A DNA stretch of 64,000 bases from Planctomycetota bacterium (GCA_015075515.1 JABTUE010000003.1:124001-188000), one strand, 5' to 3'; positions 33,071-42,747 are shown, counted from the first letter of the stretch. A program made the numbers and translations. Notes: generated by a model not told the origin, from the letters alone.

Positions 33071-34309
33071 ATGAACGACCTCTGGCGCAATCTTCCTTAC
33101 ACACCCCACGTCGGGCAGGCCGAGATCCACGCCGCCGATGCCCGCTTCAAGCTGGCCGTTGCCGGCGCGCGCTTTGGCAAAAGTCTTTCGGGCGCGCGCG
33201 AAATGCTGCGCGACACGATCTGCGGCAACGGACGCGGCTGGGTGGTCGCGCCGCTGTACGCGCTGGTGCGGCCCGAGTTCTCGTATCTGGCGCACGACGC
33301 CGCGGCGCTGGCCCAGTTGCGCACCGTCCGCACCGGCGGGCGCGACGGCTATTCGCGCCTGACCACCTGCTGCGGCGGAGAAATTCTCGGGCTGAGCGCC
33401 CACTCGCCATTCAGCCTGCTGGGCGAAGAACTGGACTGGCTGATCCTGTGCGAGGCCGCGCACCTGGAGCGCGAAGCCTGGGAGCGCTACCTGCGCCCGC
33501 GTCTGGGCACGCGGCTGGGGCGCATGGTGGCCTCAAGCACCCCGCGCGGCGGCAACTGGATGCACGAGCTGTACGTGCGGGCCACGGACGGGCGCGACTG
33601 GGCGCGCTTTCACTACGCCACCTGGGACAACCCCGGCATCACGCCCCAGGAGATCGAGGCCGCGCGGCGCGCGCTGCCCGCGGATGTGTTTGACGAACAG
33701 TACGGCGGCCAGTTCATGCCGCTTTCGGGCCGCGTGTTTCCCGAGTTTTGCGTGGCCACGCACACCGGCCGGCTGGAGGCGCCGCCGGGCTGTCGCGTCA
33801 CGCGCGGCATAGACTTCGGCTTTACCAACCCGATGGCCGTGGTGTGGGTGGCCGAAGACGGCGATGGGCGCCTGCTGGTGCTGCGCGAGTTTTACCGCGC
33901 GGGCATGATCGTCGAGCAGGCGGCGGCCGAAATCGCGCGCATTGACGAAGAACTGCGCGCTGAAGGTCTGGTGATCGGCATGGGCTATGCCGATCCGTCC
34001 GGCCCGGCCCACATCGCCACGTTGTGCGAAAACGGCCTGCCCACGGCGCGCGCCGCCGGCGGCGTGGCGCACGGGATTGACCTGGTGCGCGCGGCGCTGA
34101 AAACGCGACCCGACGGCACGCCGGGCCTGCGCATTGATTCCGGCTGCGCGAACCTGATCCGGGAGATGGAGGCCTACAGTTGGCACGAAGGCGACGCCGA
34201 AAACGAAAAACAGCCCGACAAACGCCGCGACCACGCCGTGGACGCCCTGCGCTATGCCGTGGCCGGGCTGCGCCACGGCGTCAGGGTACGGGTCAGCAAT
34301 CCGGCCTGA
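33071..34309 (+). CDS. Phage-type terminase large subunit (orphan)
   Basis: 412 residues with both TerL domains. ATPase: Walker A AGARFGKS (31-38), Walker B LILCEAAH with catalytic Glu128 and Cys127 where an Asp is usual, and coupling motif ASSTPRGGNW (154-163). RNase H-like nuclease: Asp248 in GIDFGFTNPMAV, Asp308 in YADPSGP and DHAVDALR (387-394). Such enzymes package DNA into viral capsids. No portal, capsid, integrase or tail gene is nearby, so it is a prophage remnant, a gene-transfer-agent-like part or a domesticated enzyme. GGAGACCACCC precedes the ATG. Confidence 0.85.
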   Translation: MNDLWRNLPYTPHVGQAEIHAADARFKLAVAGARFGKSLSGAREMLRDTICGNGRGWVVAPLYALVRPEFSYLAHDAAALAQLRTVRTGGRDGYSRLTTCCGGEILGLSAHSPFSLLGEELDWLILCEAAHLEREAWERYLRPRLGTRLGRMVASSTPRGGNWMHELYVRATDGRDWARFHYATWDNPGITPQEIEAARRALPADVFDEQYGGQFMPLSGRVFPEFCVATHTGRLEAPPGCRVTRGIDFGFTNPMAVVWVAEDGDGRLLVLREFYRAGMIVEQAAAEIARIDEELRAEGLVIGMGYADPSGPAHIATLCENGLPTARAAGGVAHGIDLVRAALKTRPDGTPGLRIDSGCANLIREMEAYSWHEGDAENEKQPDKRRDHAVDALRYAVAGLRHGVRVRVSNPA

Positions 34310-34376
34310 CATTTGACTGTTGCCATTGCGGTGTGTTTTCGCTAACGCATTGCGCCCCCGGTCGTTAGAGTTAAAC

Positions 34377-35315
34377 ATGGCCATCCCCGCCACACCCCTC
34401 TCGGGTCTTTTCCGCATGGTTCGCCATCTCATTGGGGCTTTTGCCGTCGTGCTGGCGGCACTGTGGGCGTTGCCGCTGGCCGCCGAGGAACAGAACTACT
34501 GGCCCCGCATGCGCCAGACACAGGACCTGGTGCGCCAGGCCAGTGACACGCGCTATCGCGACCCGCAGGGCTTGCTGGGCCAGGGGGCATTTTCGGCGGG
34601 GTTCCGGGCCGGGTACATCAGCGATTACTACTGGCGCGGGTTCCGGCTGTTCAACGAAGACCTGCTGTTTCACGGCGACGCCTATGTGAACGTGTACGGG
34701 TTTGAGGCCAGCGCCTGGGGCATCTGGGATGTCGGGCGCGAACAGACCCGGCCGCTGGAGGTGGACTACCGCTTCGGCTACAACTTTGAGATTGAAGGCG
34801 CGCTGTTCCGCATCGGCTACACGTACTTTGATTTTTCGGGCTCGGACGGCGACATCGGCCGCAAGGACCAGGGCTTCGGCCGCAGGCCGCTGGAGCATTT
34901 CCCGGACAACAAGTTCAACCCCAGCGTGCACGAAGTGCACCTGATGCTGTCTTATTTTACCAGCCTGGTGCAGGACAGCGGCGCAAACATGCGCTACACG
35001 CTGAACCTGTTTCAGCGCGTGGTGGACGAGGGCACGCGGATTGACAGCACGATCACGGTGTTTGTGGACAGCCCGGGGTTCACGATTTTCGGCGATTACT
35101 TCGAGATCGGCACAACCACCACATACCAGCACCGGTACCTGACCAACCGTTCGGGCTTTCAGGGCCAGACAGTCAACGGCCGCATGGTCTACAACCTGCA
35201 CAAGTACCGCATGTTCCCGATGTTCATCCAGATTGACGGGTGGTACTACGTGGCCTTTGACGACGACTTTGTGGACGGCTTTTACTTCGGGGCGTCGCTG
35301 AACTTCCGGTTCTGA
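34377..35315 (+). CDS. Putative outer-membrane beta-barrel protein
   Basis: 312 residues. The N-terminal signal peptide (VRHLIGAFAVVLAALWALPLAAEE) is followed by alternating amphipathic strands rich in Tyr/Phe/Trp and Asp/Gly (GAFSAGFRAGYISDYYWRGF, FEIEGALFRIGYTYFDFSG, LFQRVVDEGTRIDSTITVFV) and ends ...GASLNFRF, with the terminal Phe typical of BamA substrates. No porin family is recognised. The start could instead be the ATG 39 bp downstream. TTAGAGT lies about 5-12 nt before the ATG, consistent with a leaderless start. Confidence 0.7.
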   Translation: MAIPATPLSGLFRMVRHLIGAFAVVLAALWALPLAAEEQNYWPRMRQTQDLVRQASDTRYRDPQGLLGQGAFSAGFRAGYISDYYWRGFRLFNEDLLFHGDAYVNVYGFEASAWGIWDVGREQTRPLEVDYRFGYNFEIEGALFRIGYTYFDFSGSDGDIGRKDQGFGRRPLEHFPDNKFNPSVHEVHLMLSYFTSLVQDSGANMRYTLNLFQRVVDEGTRIDSTITVFVDSPGFTIFGDYFEIGTTTTYQHRYLTNRSGFQGQTVNGRMVYNLHKYRMFPMFIQIDGWYYVAFDDDFVDGFYFGASLNFRF

Positions 35316-35378
35316 AGCCTGATGAACGGGCACTAACCGGCGCGGCGGCACGCACTTGGACACCGCCGCGGCAGGGGG

Positions 35379-35384
35379 CATACT
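35379..35384 (+). promoter_or_regulatory. Predicted -10 box for the AsmA-like gene
   Basis: CATACT, 7 nt (GGGCCTG), then the ATG at 35392; no Shine-Dalgarno. Confidence 0.4.
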
Positions 35385-35391
35385 GGGCCTG

Positions 35392-38300
35392 ATGGCAGAA
35401 CCCGCGACGGTTGCGTTGCGCCGCAAGATCGGATTGCGCCAGATGGCGTGGGCGCTTTTGGGCCGCGTGATCCGGCGCAGCTTTTTCCGCCTTGTGCTGC
35501 TGTTTGTGCTGCTGCTGGTGGGCGTGTTTCTGGCGCTCAAGGCGCTGGCCAACGCCGCCAACGCCAACCGTATTCTTGACACCGCCGCCGGCGCCGTGCT
35601 GGACACCCGGACCGCCGAAATCCTGTGGGACCGCGACCGCACCCAGATCTCGGGCCCCAGCCTGGCCGGCACCGGCGAGATCGCCTACTTCGATGTCGCG
35701 GTGCGGCGCAAAGGCGGCCGCACGGCACACCCCGAGCGCGGGCCGCTGGCTTATGACTTTCTGGCGATCCCGGAAATCCGGCTGAGTTACGACCTCAAGC
35801 GCCTGCCCGGGCTGCCGGTCACGGCGGTCAAGTTTCCGCGCGGGCTGACGCTGCACTTCAACATCCACCGCGGCACGTGGCTGGACGCGGACCTGTTTCA
35901 ATCCGGCGGCGGCGAGGGCGGGGCGCCGGCGCTGCCGCAGGTGATTGTGGACGGCACGGCGCGCGTCAACCTGCGGGCCGACGGCATTCTGGTGGAACCG
36001 GAATCGCTTGCCGCGCCCGCGGGCCCACCGCGCGACTGGTACGAGTTCACGCTGGCCAACCTGCGGCTTCTGCCCAGTCTGGACGCGCCCGACCAGTACC
36101 AGCTTGGCGGCACGGCCAGCGCCGAACGCTTCGGGGCGTTTCTGCTGGGCGGCAACGTGCGCCGCGACGGCACGTTCACGCGCGTGCTGTTCCGCAACAG
36201 CAGCACGCTGGAGGTCAACCGCGAGTTTGTCTCGATTCTCGCGCCGGATGTCCGCCGCGCCGTGGACCAGTTTCAGGTGTCGGCCCGCGTGGACATTCAC
36301 GGCGGCATTGACATCGTGCCGGGGCGGCCGGTCCAGTTTTCCGCCGATGTCAACGCCGACGACGGCGAACTGTGTTTTGTGGGTTTTCCGGTCCGCGTCA
36401 CCGACGCCAGCGCCACGGTGCGCATCCGCAACAACGCGCTGACCGTAGACGCCAAGGGCCGCCGCAACGGCGCGGCCGTGACCGTGCGCGTGGACGTGGA
36501 AGACGTGGGCGGGCCGTTTGAACTTCTCAACGTAAGCGTGGACGTGCGCGACCTGCTGGTGGACGAACAATTCCGGCGCGCGCTGCTGCCCGCGCGGCTG
36601 CAGCCGGGCAACGCCATGGACTGGCTGACCGGCGCGCCCTGGCCCGCCGACCAGTTTGACGAAAAGAACCCCGAGCTGGCCCCCGACAAGGGTTATCCCG
36701 AATGGCCCGGCAAGCCAACCTGGGACGGCGGCGTGATCGCGCCCGACATTGACCCGGTTCTGCCGTTCATCTGCCGGGCGTTCACCCCCATGGGGCTGGC
36801 TGATTTTAAACTGACGCTCAAAAGCGAGGCCAAGGGCCGCACCGACGAGGGCGTGCGCACCATCGAACAGGACCTGAACTGGAAGGTCTTCATCCGCAGC
36901 GCCACCGCCTGTTACACCGGCCTGCCCGAATCCGACGGCGACGGCTTTGCCGTGCCGCTGCACGAATGTTACGGCGTGGTGGAAGGCAGCAACCGCCCCG
37001 GCCAGCCCGGCCGTTACATCGTGCGCGGCTACACCAAGGAAGAGCTGGCCCAGCTTGGCGACGCCGGATCGGGACTGACGGACTATGAAAAGGACGGCCT
37101 GACCGGTGTGCTGAAGTCTTCGGGCGAGCGCGTGTGGCTCAGCGCCGTGTACACCGACCGCCGCGGCGAGGTCGAGCCGGCGCGGCTGACACTGTCGGTC
37201 AAGACGCGCGGCGTGGATTTCAACCGCGACATTCTGGACCGCATGCCCGCCAACGTGCGCGACGTGGTGGCCCGGTTTGCCCCGCAAGGCAAGGTGGACG
37301 TGCAGAGCGCGACACTGGAGATGCGGCCGGGCGTGGGCGACGACGTGGCCTATGATTTCAATCTGGCCGCGGCCAGCGTGGCGGCGGAATACCGGTTTGA
37401 CGACGCGCGCGAGCCGATGCGTTTTCGCGAGGTGGCGGGCACCGTGGAAATCCGCAGCCGCGGCAACCAGGTGCGGCTGTCGCGGGTGCGCGGCAAGCTG
37501 CTGGGCAGCCCGGTGTTTCTGGATCTGCAATACAACAACGGGGCAATCCCCAGCCTGCGCGTGCAGAGCGACGAGTTCGCGCTGAAACCCGAACTGGAAG
37601 ACGTTCTGCCGCCGGGCGTGGGCGCGGTGCTGCGGCGCTTCAAGCTGACGGGTTTTGTCAGCCTGGACATCACGGGCCACCGCGGCACGGACAAACCCGA
37701 TTTCACCCAGGCCGACATCACGTTTCTGGTGGGCACGGGCGAACGCAGCGGCAGCCTGCAATTCGACGCCTTTCCCTATGCCCTGACGGATGTTTCCGGG
37801 CGCGTGTTTGTCACCGTGACGCCCGACCACGCGCATGTGGTGGTGCGCGAAGTGGGCGGCCGCGGCAACGAAGACCCCCGCACGCTGGACCGCGCGCGCA
37901 TCAGCGTCAGCGGCTATGTGATCGCGCCGCTGGCGCCAAACGACGGCACGGAAGGCCCGCCGGCGGTCTATGACCTGCAGGTTCGGGCCCAGCGCGTGCC
38001 GATGGACGCCGGGCTGCTGACGGCCATGACGCCGATGCTGGCCCGGGGCAGCAAGGAAAAGCCCGCGCTGATCACGTTCATTGAAGATCTGCGCGTATCG
38101 GGCACCGTGGGCGTCAACGGCCGCATCGTGACCGACCCCGACGGCAGCTTTGACTGGCGGCTTGAGGTCTATCTTGAGGGCACGTCCGTGAACTACACGG
38201 CGTTTCCGTACCCGCTGGACGGCCTGTACGGCACGGTGGTGGTGGACGGCTACAACGTGGCTTTGCGCAACGTGACCGGCCGCGCCGAAAAGGGCCGGTT

Positions 38301-39399
38301 TACGCTGCACCACGCGGGCTATTCCGAGGCCGAGGGCTGGACGGTTCAGGTCAGCGCGCGCGAGATGAGCTTTCATGAAACGCCGACACTGCGCCGCGCC
38401 CTGCCGGAGGCTTTGCGCGGCATGTTCACGCGCATGAACCCCAAGGGCGAGTTCGACCTGGACCTTGAGATTTCCGGCAAGGACGACTTCATGCGCTACC
38501 AGCTCGGGCTGGATGTGTTCCGCACCGACCTGGACCTGGGGCTGCACTTTGACGCGCTGACGGCGCGGTTTGACTACGAGGGCGTGCGCCAGGGCGGGGT
38601 CAGCCGCAGCAACGGCCGGATGTGGGTGCACGAGGTGTTTTTCAAGAAGGCGCGCTTTGACAGCATCACTTCGGCCATGCAGTACTTCGGCGACCGGCTG
38701 GAGTTTCCGAACCTGCGCGGGCGCTTTTATGACGGCTGGCTGGCCGGGCGCTTTGGCATGACCGGCGACGATTATTCAGGCGAACTGGAAATCCGCCGCG
38801 CCGACGTGCGCAAACTGGGCAGCCGCGCGTTTGGCACCGAGGCAATCTCGGGCGCGCTGGACGCCGAAATAAGGTTTCATTCGCACATTGACAGCCAGGG
38901 CCAGATCGGGCGCGGCCGCATAGACGTGGGCCCGATCAACCGCGAAAGCAACCATCCCGACCCGGCGGTGCGGGCGCGCGAACGCGAATGCAGGCTGGCG
39001 GCCGTGCCGCTGTTTGACGCGATTGTCAAGGTCGCCGGCGGCGAGCAGAACTTTGACGAGGGCCACGTCTACTTCTGGCTCGGGCCTGACCGCATCACCA
39101 TCCGCCAGATGGATTTTGTCAGCGACACCGCGCGCGTGGAAACGTTCGGTGGCGATGACGCGAACTACATTGCCTATGACACCGCCGAAATGCGCATGAA
39201 GCTGTTCTTCACGCTTGCCCCGCGCTCGCCGGTTTCGATCCCCGGCGTGCAGTGGATTCTGGACAAGCTCAAGCAGATCCTGTTTCCGCTGTATGTCACG
39301 GGCACGCTGGGCAGCCCGCGCGTGGAACCCTTCAGCCTGTCCAGCGAAGACGTGCAGCAGCTCCAGGACGAATTCCCGCGCCGCCCGAGGGGCCCGTGA
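35392..39399 (+). CDS. AsmA/TamB-like giant inner-membrane-anchored protein
   Basis: 1335 residues. One N-terminal TM helix (FFRLVLLFVLLLVGVFLALKAL) is followed by a very long beta-rich periplasmic region with repeated short segments (VDGTARVNLRADGILVEP; VRIRNNALTVDAKGRRNGA; VDGYNVALRNVTGRAEKGRF) and a C-terminal YVTGTLGSPRVEPFSL typical of AsmA/DUF3971 proteins. Such proteins form hydrophobic grooves that move phospholipid between inner and outer membranes, supporting a diderm cell. Its last codon overlaps rsmD as GTGA. A sister role with the preceding barrel is possible but unproven. Confidence 0.78.
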   Translation: MAEPATVALRRKIGLRQMAWALLGRVIRRSFFRLVLLFVLLLVGVFLALKALANAANANRILDTAAGAVLDTRTAEILWDRDRTQISGPSLAGTGEIAYFDVAVRRKGGRTAHPERGPLAYDFLAIPEIRLSYDLKRLPGLPVTAVKFPRGLTLHFNIHRGTWLDADLFQSGGGEGGAPALPQVIVDGTARVNLRADGILVEPESLAAPAGPPRDWYEFTLANLRLLPSLDAPDQYQLGGTASAERFGAFLLGGNVRRDGTFTRVLFRNSSTLEVNREFVSILAPDVRRAVDQFQVSARVDIHGGIDIVPGRPVQFSADVNADDGELCFVGFPVRVTDASATVRIRNNALTVDAKGRRNGAAVTVRVDVEDVGGPFELLNVSVDVRDLLVDEQFRRALLPARLQPGNAMDWLTGAPWPADQFDEKNPELAPDKGYPEWPGKPTWDGGVIAPDIDPVLPFICRAFTPMGLADFKLTLKSEAKGRTDEGVRTIEQDLNWKVFIRSATACYTGLPESDGDGFAVPLHECYGVVEGSNRPGQPGRYIVRGYTKEELAQLGDAGSGLTDYEKDGLTGVLKSSGERVWLSAVYTDRRGEVEPARLTLSVKTRGVDFNRDILDRMPANVRDVVARFAPQGKVDVQSATLEMRPGVGDDVAYDFNLAAASVAAEYRFDDAREPMRFREVAGTVEIRSRGNQVRLSRVRGKLLGSPVFLDLQYNNGAIPSLRVQSDEFALKPELEDVLPPGVGAVLRRFKLTGFVSLDITGHRGTDKPDFTQADITFLVGTGERSGSLQFDAFPYALTDVSGRVFVTVTPDHAHVVVREVGGRGNEDPRTLDRARISVSGYVIAPLAPNDGTEGPPAVYDLQVRAQRVPMDAGLLTAMTPMLARGSKEKPALITFIEDLRVSGTVGVNGRIVTDPDGSFDWRLEVYLEGTSVNYTAFPYPLDGLYGTVVVDGYNVALRNVTGRAEKGRFTLHHAGYSEAEGWTVQVSAREMSFHETPTLRRALPEALRGMFTRMNPKGEFDLDLEISGKDDFMRYQLGLDVFRTDLDLGLHFDALTARFDYEGVRQGGVSRSNGRMWVHEVFFKKARFDSITSAMQYFGDRLEFPNLRGRFYDGWLAGRFGMTGDDYSGELEIRRADVRKLGSRAFGTEAISGALDAEIRFHSHIDSQGQIGRGRIDVGPINRESNHPDPAVRARERECRLAAVPLFDAIVKVAGGEQNFDEGHVYFWLGPDRITIRQMDFVSDTARVETFGGDDANYIAYDTAEMRMKLFFTLAPRSPVSIPGVQWILDKLKQILFPLYVTGTLGSPRVEPFSLSSEDVQQLQDEFPRRPRGP

Positions 39400-39989
39400 C
39401 GCGCAAGGGCGCCGACGCGGGCAGCCCGCCGCGCGTGACCGCCGGCGTGCTGCGCGGCCGGGTGGTGCGCGTGCCCCCCACCGGCGGCGTGCGGCCCATG
39501 CTGGCGCGCACACGCCAGGCCCTGTTCAACGTGCTGGGAAACGACGTGACCGGTAATGTGTGGGACTGCTTTGCCGGCTCGGGGCTGCTGGGGCTTGAGG
39601 CCCTGTCGCGCGGCGCCGACCATGCCGTGTTCATCGAACGCGACGCCCGCCATGCCCGGGTGGTTGAGCAGAATCTGGCCGGGCTTGGTGTGGCCGAACG
39701 CTGCACGGTAATCCGCGGCAGCGCCCTGGCGGCTGTGCGCCCGTCGCGCCACATGCCGCACTGCCCGGCGCGGCTGGTGTTTCTGGACCCGCCGCACGCC
39801 ATGGCCGCGGACCACGGCAGCGACTTCTGGCCGTGGCTGCGCGAGCTTTCGGACACCCCGCTGCTGGACTTTGCCACGGTTGTGGTTCTGGGCCACCCGG
39901 CGCGCATGGAACTGCCCGACACCGGGCCGCTGTCCGCCTTTGACACACGCTGTTACGGCAGCGTGGCCTTCACGCTGCTGCGTCTATGA
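39396..39989 (+). CDS. rsmD: 16S rRNA (guanine(966)-N(2))-methyltransferase RsmD
   Basis: 197 residues. VTAGVLRGRVVRVPPTGGVRPMLARTRQALFNVL is the N-terminal RsmD signature; then VWDCFAGSGLLGLEALSRGADHAVFIERD (SAM motif I/II) and VFLDPPHAM (motif IV DPPx, with His where Tyr/Phe is usual). GTG start overlaps the preceding stop by 4 bp. It methylates G966 in the small-subunit rRNA. Confidence 0.9.
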   Translation: MTRKGADAGSPPRVTAGVLRGRVVRVPPTGGVRPMLARTRQALFNVLGNDVTGNVWDCFAGSGLLGLEALSRGADHAVFIERDARHARVVEQNLAGLGVAERCTVIRGSALAAVRPSRHMPHCPARLVFLDPPHAMAADHGSDFWPWLRELSDTPLLDFATVVVLGHPARMELPDTGPLSAFDTRCYGSVAFTLLRL

Positions 39990-39990
39990 T
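39985..39990 (+). promoter_or_regulatory. Predicted -10 box before rlmN
   Basis: TATGAT overlapping the rsmD stop codon, 11 nt before the rlmN ATG; no Shine-Dalgarno between. Confidence 0.35.
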
Positions 39991-40001
39991 AAGCTGCCGC
40001 C

Positions 40002-41147
40002 ATGAACACGCCGGCCTCACGCCTTGATTTCGCGCCCGGGCGCCCGTCACTGATCGGGATGAGCCCTGACAGCCTGGCTGAAGCCGTCACGTCCTGCGGC
40101 GGCAAGCCGTTTGCCGCCAGGCAACTGGCGCATTGGCTGTACGCCAGACGCGTGGCTGACCTTGACGCGATGACGAATCTGCCGCGCGAACTGCGCGCGA
40201 ACCTGGCCGCCCGTTACAACACGCTGACCTCGACCGTGGTGGCCCGCGAAGAAAGCGGCGAAGGCACGACCAAGCTGGCGCTGCGGCTGGCCGACGGCCC
40301 GGTGATTGAATGCGTGCTGATGCGCGAACACAGTCGCGGCGGCACCGGCCCGCGGGATCGCTACACGATCTGCATTTCGACGCAGGCCGGCTGCGCCATG
40401 GGCTGCCGCTTCTGTGCCAGCGGGCGGCTGGGGCTGAAGCGCCACCTTCTGCCCGGCGAAATCCTGGAACAGTTCTTTCACGTGGCGGCGGTGCTGCGCC
40501 AGGAAGCCGAACCGGGACGCGAGCCGGCGTGGCTGACCAACGTGGTCGTGATGGGCATGGGCGAACCGCTGCATAACTTTGCCGGGCTGATGGGCGCGCT
40601 GGAAACACTGAACGCGCCCTGGGGCTTCAACTTCGGCGCGCGGCGCGTCACCGTCAGCACCGTGGGGCTGCCTGACCGCATCCGTGAGCTTGCGGGGCAG
40701 GGCTATCAGTTCAACCTGGCCGTGAGTCTGCACGCGACAACGGACGAACAACGCACGCGGCTGATCCCCACCAACGCCGCCACCGGGCTGCGCGCGATTG
40801 TGGACGCGGCGGCGGACTATTACCGCGTGTCGCGGCGCGAGGTCACGTTTGAATACACGCTGGTCGGCGGCGAAAATGACACGCCCGATGACGCGCGGCG
40901 GCTGGTGGAACTGCTGGCCGGTTTTCCGCGCTGCAACGTCAACCTGATTCCGATGAACCCGGTGGAAGGCAGCGGCCTGAAAGAACCCGATACCGCGGCC
41001 GTCGAGACCTTCACCGCGCTGCTGCGCGCCGGCGGCGTGAACGCCCACGTGCGCCGCAAACGCGGCCGGCGCGTCCAGGCCGCCTGTGGCCAGTTGCGCC
41101 TGCGCCTGGAACCGCACGGCACAACCGGCGCGCTCAGTTCTGCTTGA
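40002..41147 (+). CDS. rlmN: Dual-specificity RNA methyltransferase RlmN
   Basis: 381 residues. The radical SAM cluster motif GCAMGCRFC (Cys131, 135, 138), VVMGMGEPLHNF (GGEP-like), VTVSTVGLPDRIRELA, NLAVSLHATTDEQR and VRRKRGRRVQAACGQL are all characteristic; the last holds the methyl-transferring Cys near the C-terminus. It makes 2-methyladenosine at 23S A2503 (and tRNA A37 in some bacteria). The 3' end overlaps the convergent gspK-like gene by 14 bp. Confidence 0.94.
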   Translation: MNTPASRLDFAPGRPSLIGMSPDSLAEAVTSCGGKPFAARQLAHWLYARRVADLDAMTNLPRELRANLAARYNTLTSTVVAREESGEGTTKLALRLADGPVIECVLMREHSRGGTGPRDRYTICISTQAGCAMGCRFCASGRLGLKRHLLPGEILEQFFHVAAVLRQEAEPGREPAWLTNVVVMGMGEPLHNFAGLMGALETLNAPWGFNFGARRVTVSTVGLPDRIRELAGQGYQFNLAVSLHATTDEQRTRLIPTNAATGLRAIVDAAADYYRVSRREVTFEYTLVGGENDTPDDARRLVELLAGFPRCNVNLIPMNPVEGSGLKEPDTAAVETFTALLRAGGVNAHVRRKRGRRVQAACGQLRLRLEPHGTTGALSSA

Positions 41148-42702
41148 TGTCTTTCAGCAACAGCGTCAGGCGGATGCGCGGCTCGTCGGGCAGACCGGAG
41201 TTGTCGGCGGCGCGCGTTGTGCCGGTACCGCCGGTGCCGCCCGTGCCGGTACCACCCGTGCCCGTGCCGCCGGTTCCGGTGCCGCCCGTGCCCGTGCCGC
41301 CGGTTCCGGTGCCGCCCGTGCCCGTGCCGCCGGTTCCGGTGCCGCCCGTACCTGTGCCGCCGGGTGCCGGCGCGGCCTGGTTGCTGCCGGTGCGCCGGTA
41401 AATCGCGTAGGTGGTGGTGGTGATCTTGCCGACCTTGGCGCTGGCCTCGACACGAAACACCGTGCTGCGCACGACCAGCCAGGGCCGGATGGCAGTGTAC
41501 ATTTCCTCGGTGAAGCCCTCGAGCGCGGGCTGCTGGCCCTGCTGGGTTTCTTCGTTGCTGGCGCGGGCGACAAAGGCGGCATAGGACGCCAGGTCCTGGG
41601 TGCGGAAGCTGGCTTTGTCCTCGGGGGGCGCGTTGGGGTCCGCGGGCTGGGCTTCGGGCAGGGTGCCGCCGTTGGCTTCGGCGGCCTGGACATCGCGTCG
41701 GTCCTGTTCACGGGCGGTGATGATGCGGTCCACGACATCCCATGTCAGGCGGGCGTCCAGCGCCAGCAGCACCTCGCGCGAACAGGTGTTGATGTTGATG
41801 CGCCCCGAGGAATACAGGGTGATGTAATGGATCAGCGGCAGGGGGTTGGGGTCGCGCGACCGGGTATCCAGCGACTCGATCTGCTGGCGCGTGCGGTCGA
41901 ACTTTTCCTGGTCGGTGAGTTCGTAATAGCCGCGGGTGTCCGGATCGCCGCCGCCGGATTCAGGGCCGGCCACGCGCAGCGGCCCGTGCAGCAGCTCGTG
42001 CGTCCAGCCTTCAACCTGCAACAGTTCGCCCAGCGTCAGCATCTGAAACGGCGTCTGCTTCTTCATGCTGCGCTGGTCGGCCTTGGTGGCCTTTTCGCTG
42101 GTGAACTCCAGTTCGTCCGAATCTTCGCTGGCGCGTTCTTCCAGGTACTTGATCAGGTTGCGCACCAGCGTGTCGGTGTTGGGCGTATCATCGTTGGCGC
42201 GGCGCACGGTGCGAACGCCGCCGTCCAGGTACTGCTTGATACGTTCGTCCTCGCGGCGGCAGATGTTGACCAGCCGCATGAACGTCTCCACGGCGCGTTT
42301 GCGCTGTTCCTCGTTGCCGCGCACCATGGTCAGCAGGTTGAACTTGCGCTCTTCGTCGCTGATCAGCACCTGGGGTTCGGCGGGCTTTACGCTGCCGGCC
42401 TCGCCGGTTTCGCCGAACGTTTCGCCGCTCCAGCGCAGCGGCTTGGCCCAGGGTTCGTTCAGGCTGTCGTAATCGGCCTTGTCATCCAGCCTCAGCACCA
42501 CCTGGCCGCGCACCAGACCCATGTTGGCCAGATAGGCCGAGGCCAGGTCGTCGCGCAGGTTGGCGCTGACGAAACTCTCGCGGGCGACCTCGCGCTGCAG
42601 GATGTACACCACGATCGCCAGTGTGATGATCAGCAGAAGCACGACCAGCAGCGCAAACCCGCGCCGCACGCGCCGTACACCGGAAATCAGGCCCTGTGCC
42701 AT
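41134..42702 (-). CDS. Type II secretion minor pseudopilin GspK-like protein
   Basis: 522 residues. The prepilin-like N-terminus RRVRRGFALLVVLLLIITLAIVVYIL lacks Glu5, as GspK does. The central domain includes the helix-hairpin segment RININTCSREVLLALDARLTWDVVDRII (SAM-like GspK domain). The C-terminal about 50 residues before NSGLPDEPRIRL are GTGGTGTGGTG repeats, very unusual for GspK. ATG chosen at residue MAQGLISG; a TTG 39 bp upstream is possible. No other gsp genes are adjacent. GspK caps the pseudopilus of the T2SS. Confidence 0.8.
   Translation of the reverse strand: MAQGLISGVRRVRRGFALLVVLLLIITLAIVVYILQREVARESFVSANLRDDLASAYLANMGLVRGQVVLRLDDKADYDSLNEPWAKPLRWSGETFGETGEAGSVKPAEPQVLISDEERKFNLLTMVRGNEEQRKRAVETFMRLVNICRREDERIKQYLDGGVRTVRRANDDTPNTDTLVRNLIKYLEERASEDSDELEFTSEKATKADQRSMKKQTPFQMLTLGELLQVEGWTHELLHGPLRVAGPESGGGDPDTRGYYELTDQEKFDRTRQQIESLDTRSRDPNPLPLIHYITLYSSGRININTCSREVLLALDARLTWDVVDRIITAREQDRRDVQAAEANGGTLPEAQPADPNAPPEDKASFRTQDLASYAAFVARASNEETQQGQQPALEGFTEEMYTAIRPWLVVRSTVFRVEASAKVGKITTTTYAIYRRTGSNQAAPAPGGTGTGGTGTGGTGTGGTGTGGTGTGGTGTGGTGTGGTGTGGTGGTGTTRAADNSGLPDEPRIRLTLLLKDIKQN
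41222..41365. repeat. Tandem repeat, 30-bp unit (two 15-bp halves), in the gspK 3' region
   Basis: Units of the type CCGGTGCCGCCCGTGCCCGT (then GCCGCCGGTT) recur with 30-bp period across about 144 bp, encoding Gly-Thr-Gly repeats on the minus strand. Likely length-variable by slippage. Confidence 0.85.
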
Positions 42703-42747
42703 CACAGATTGAACGACCCGCCTGCCCGGACGTTGCCGCAAAGCCGG

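Noticed and set aside
33071..34309. Complete prophage
   Set aside because: Only a terminase is present; no integrase, structural or lysis genes and no attachment sites were found.
35224..38631. 1135-codon open frame opposite the AsmA-like gene
   Set aside because: Rich in His, Arg, Gln and Ala with no domain; it is the antisense shadow of a high-GC3 gene.
41222..41365. Regular repeats suggestive of a CRISPR array
   Set aside because: Contiguous 30-bp units with no unique spacers, in frame within gspK.
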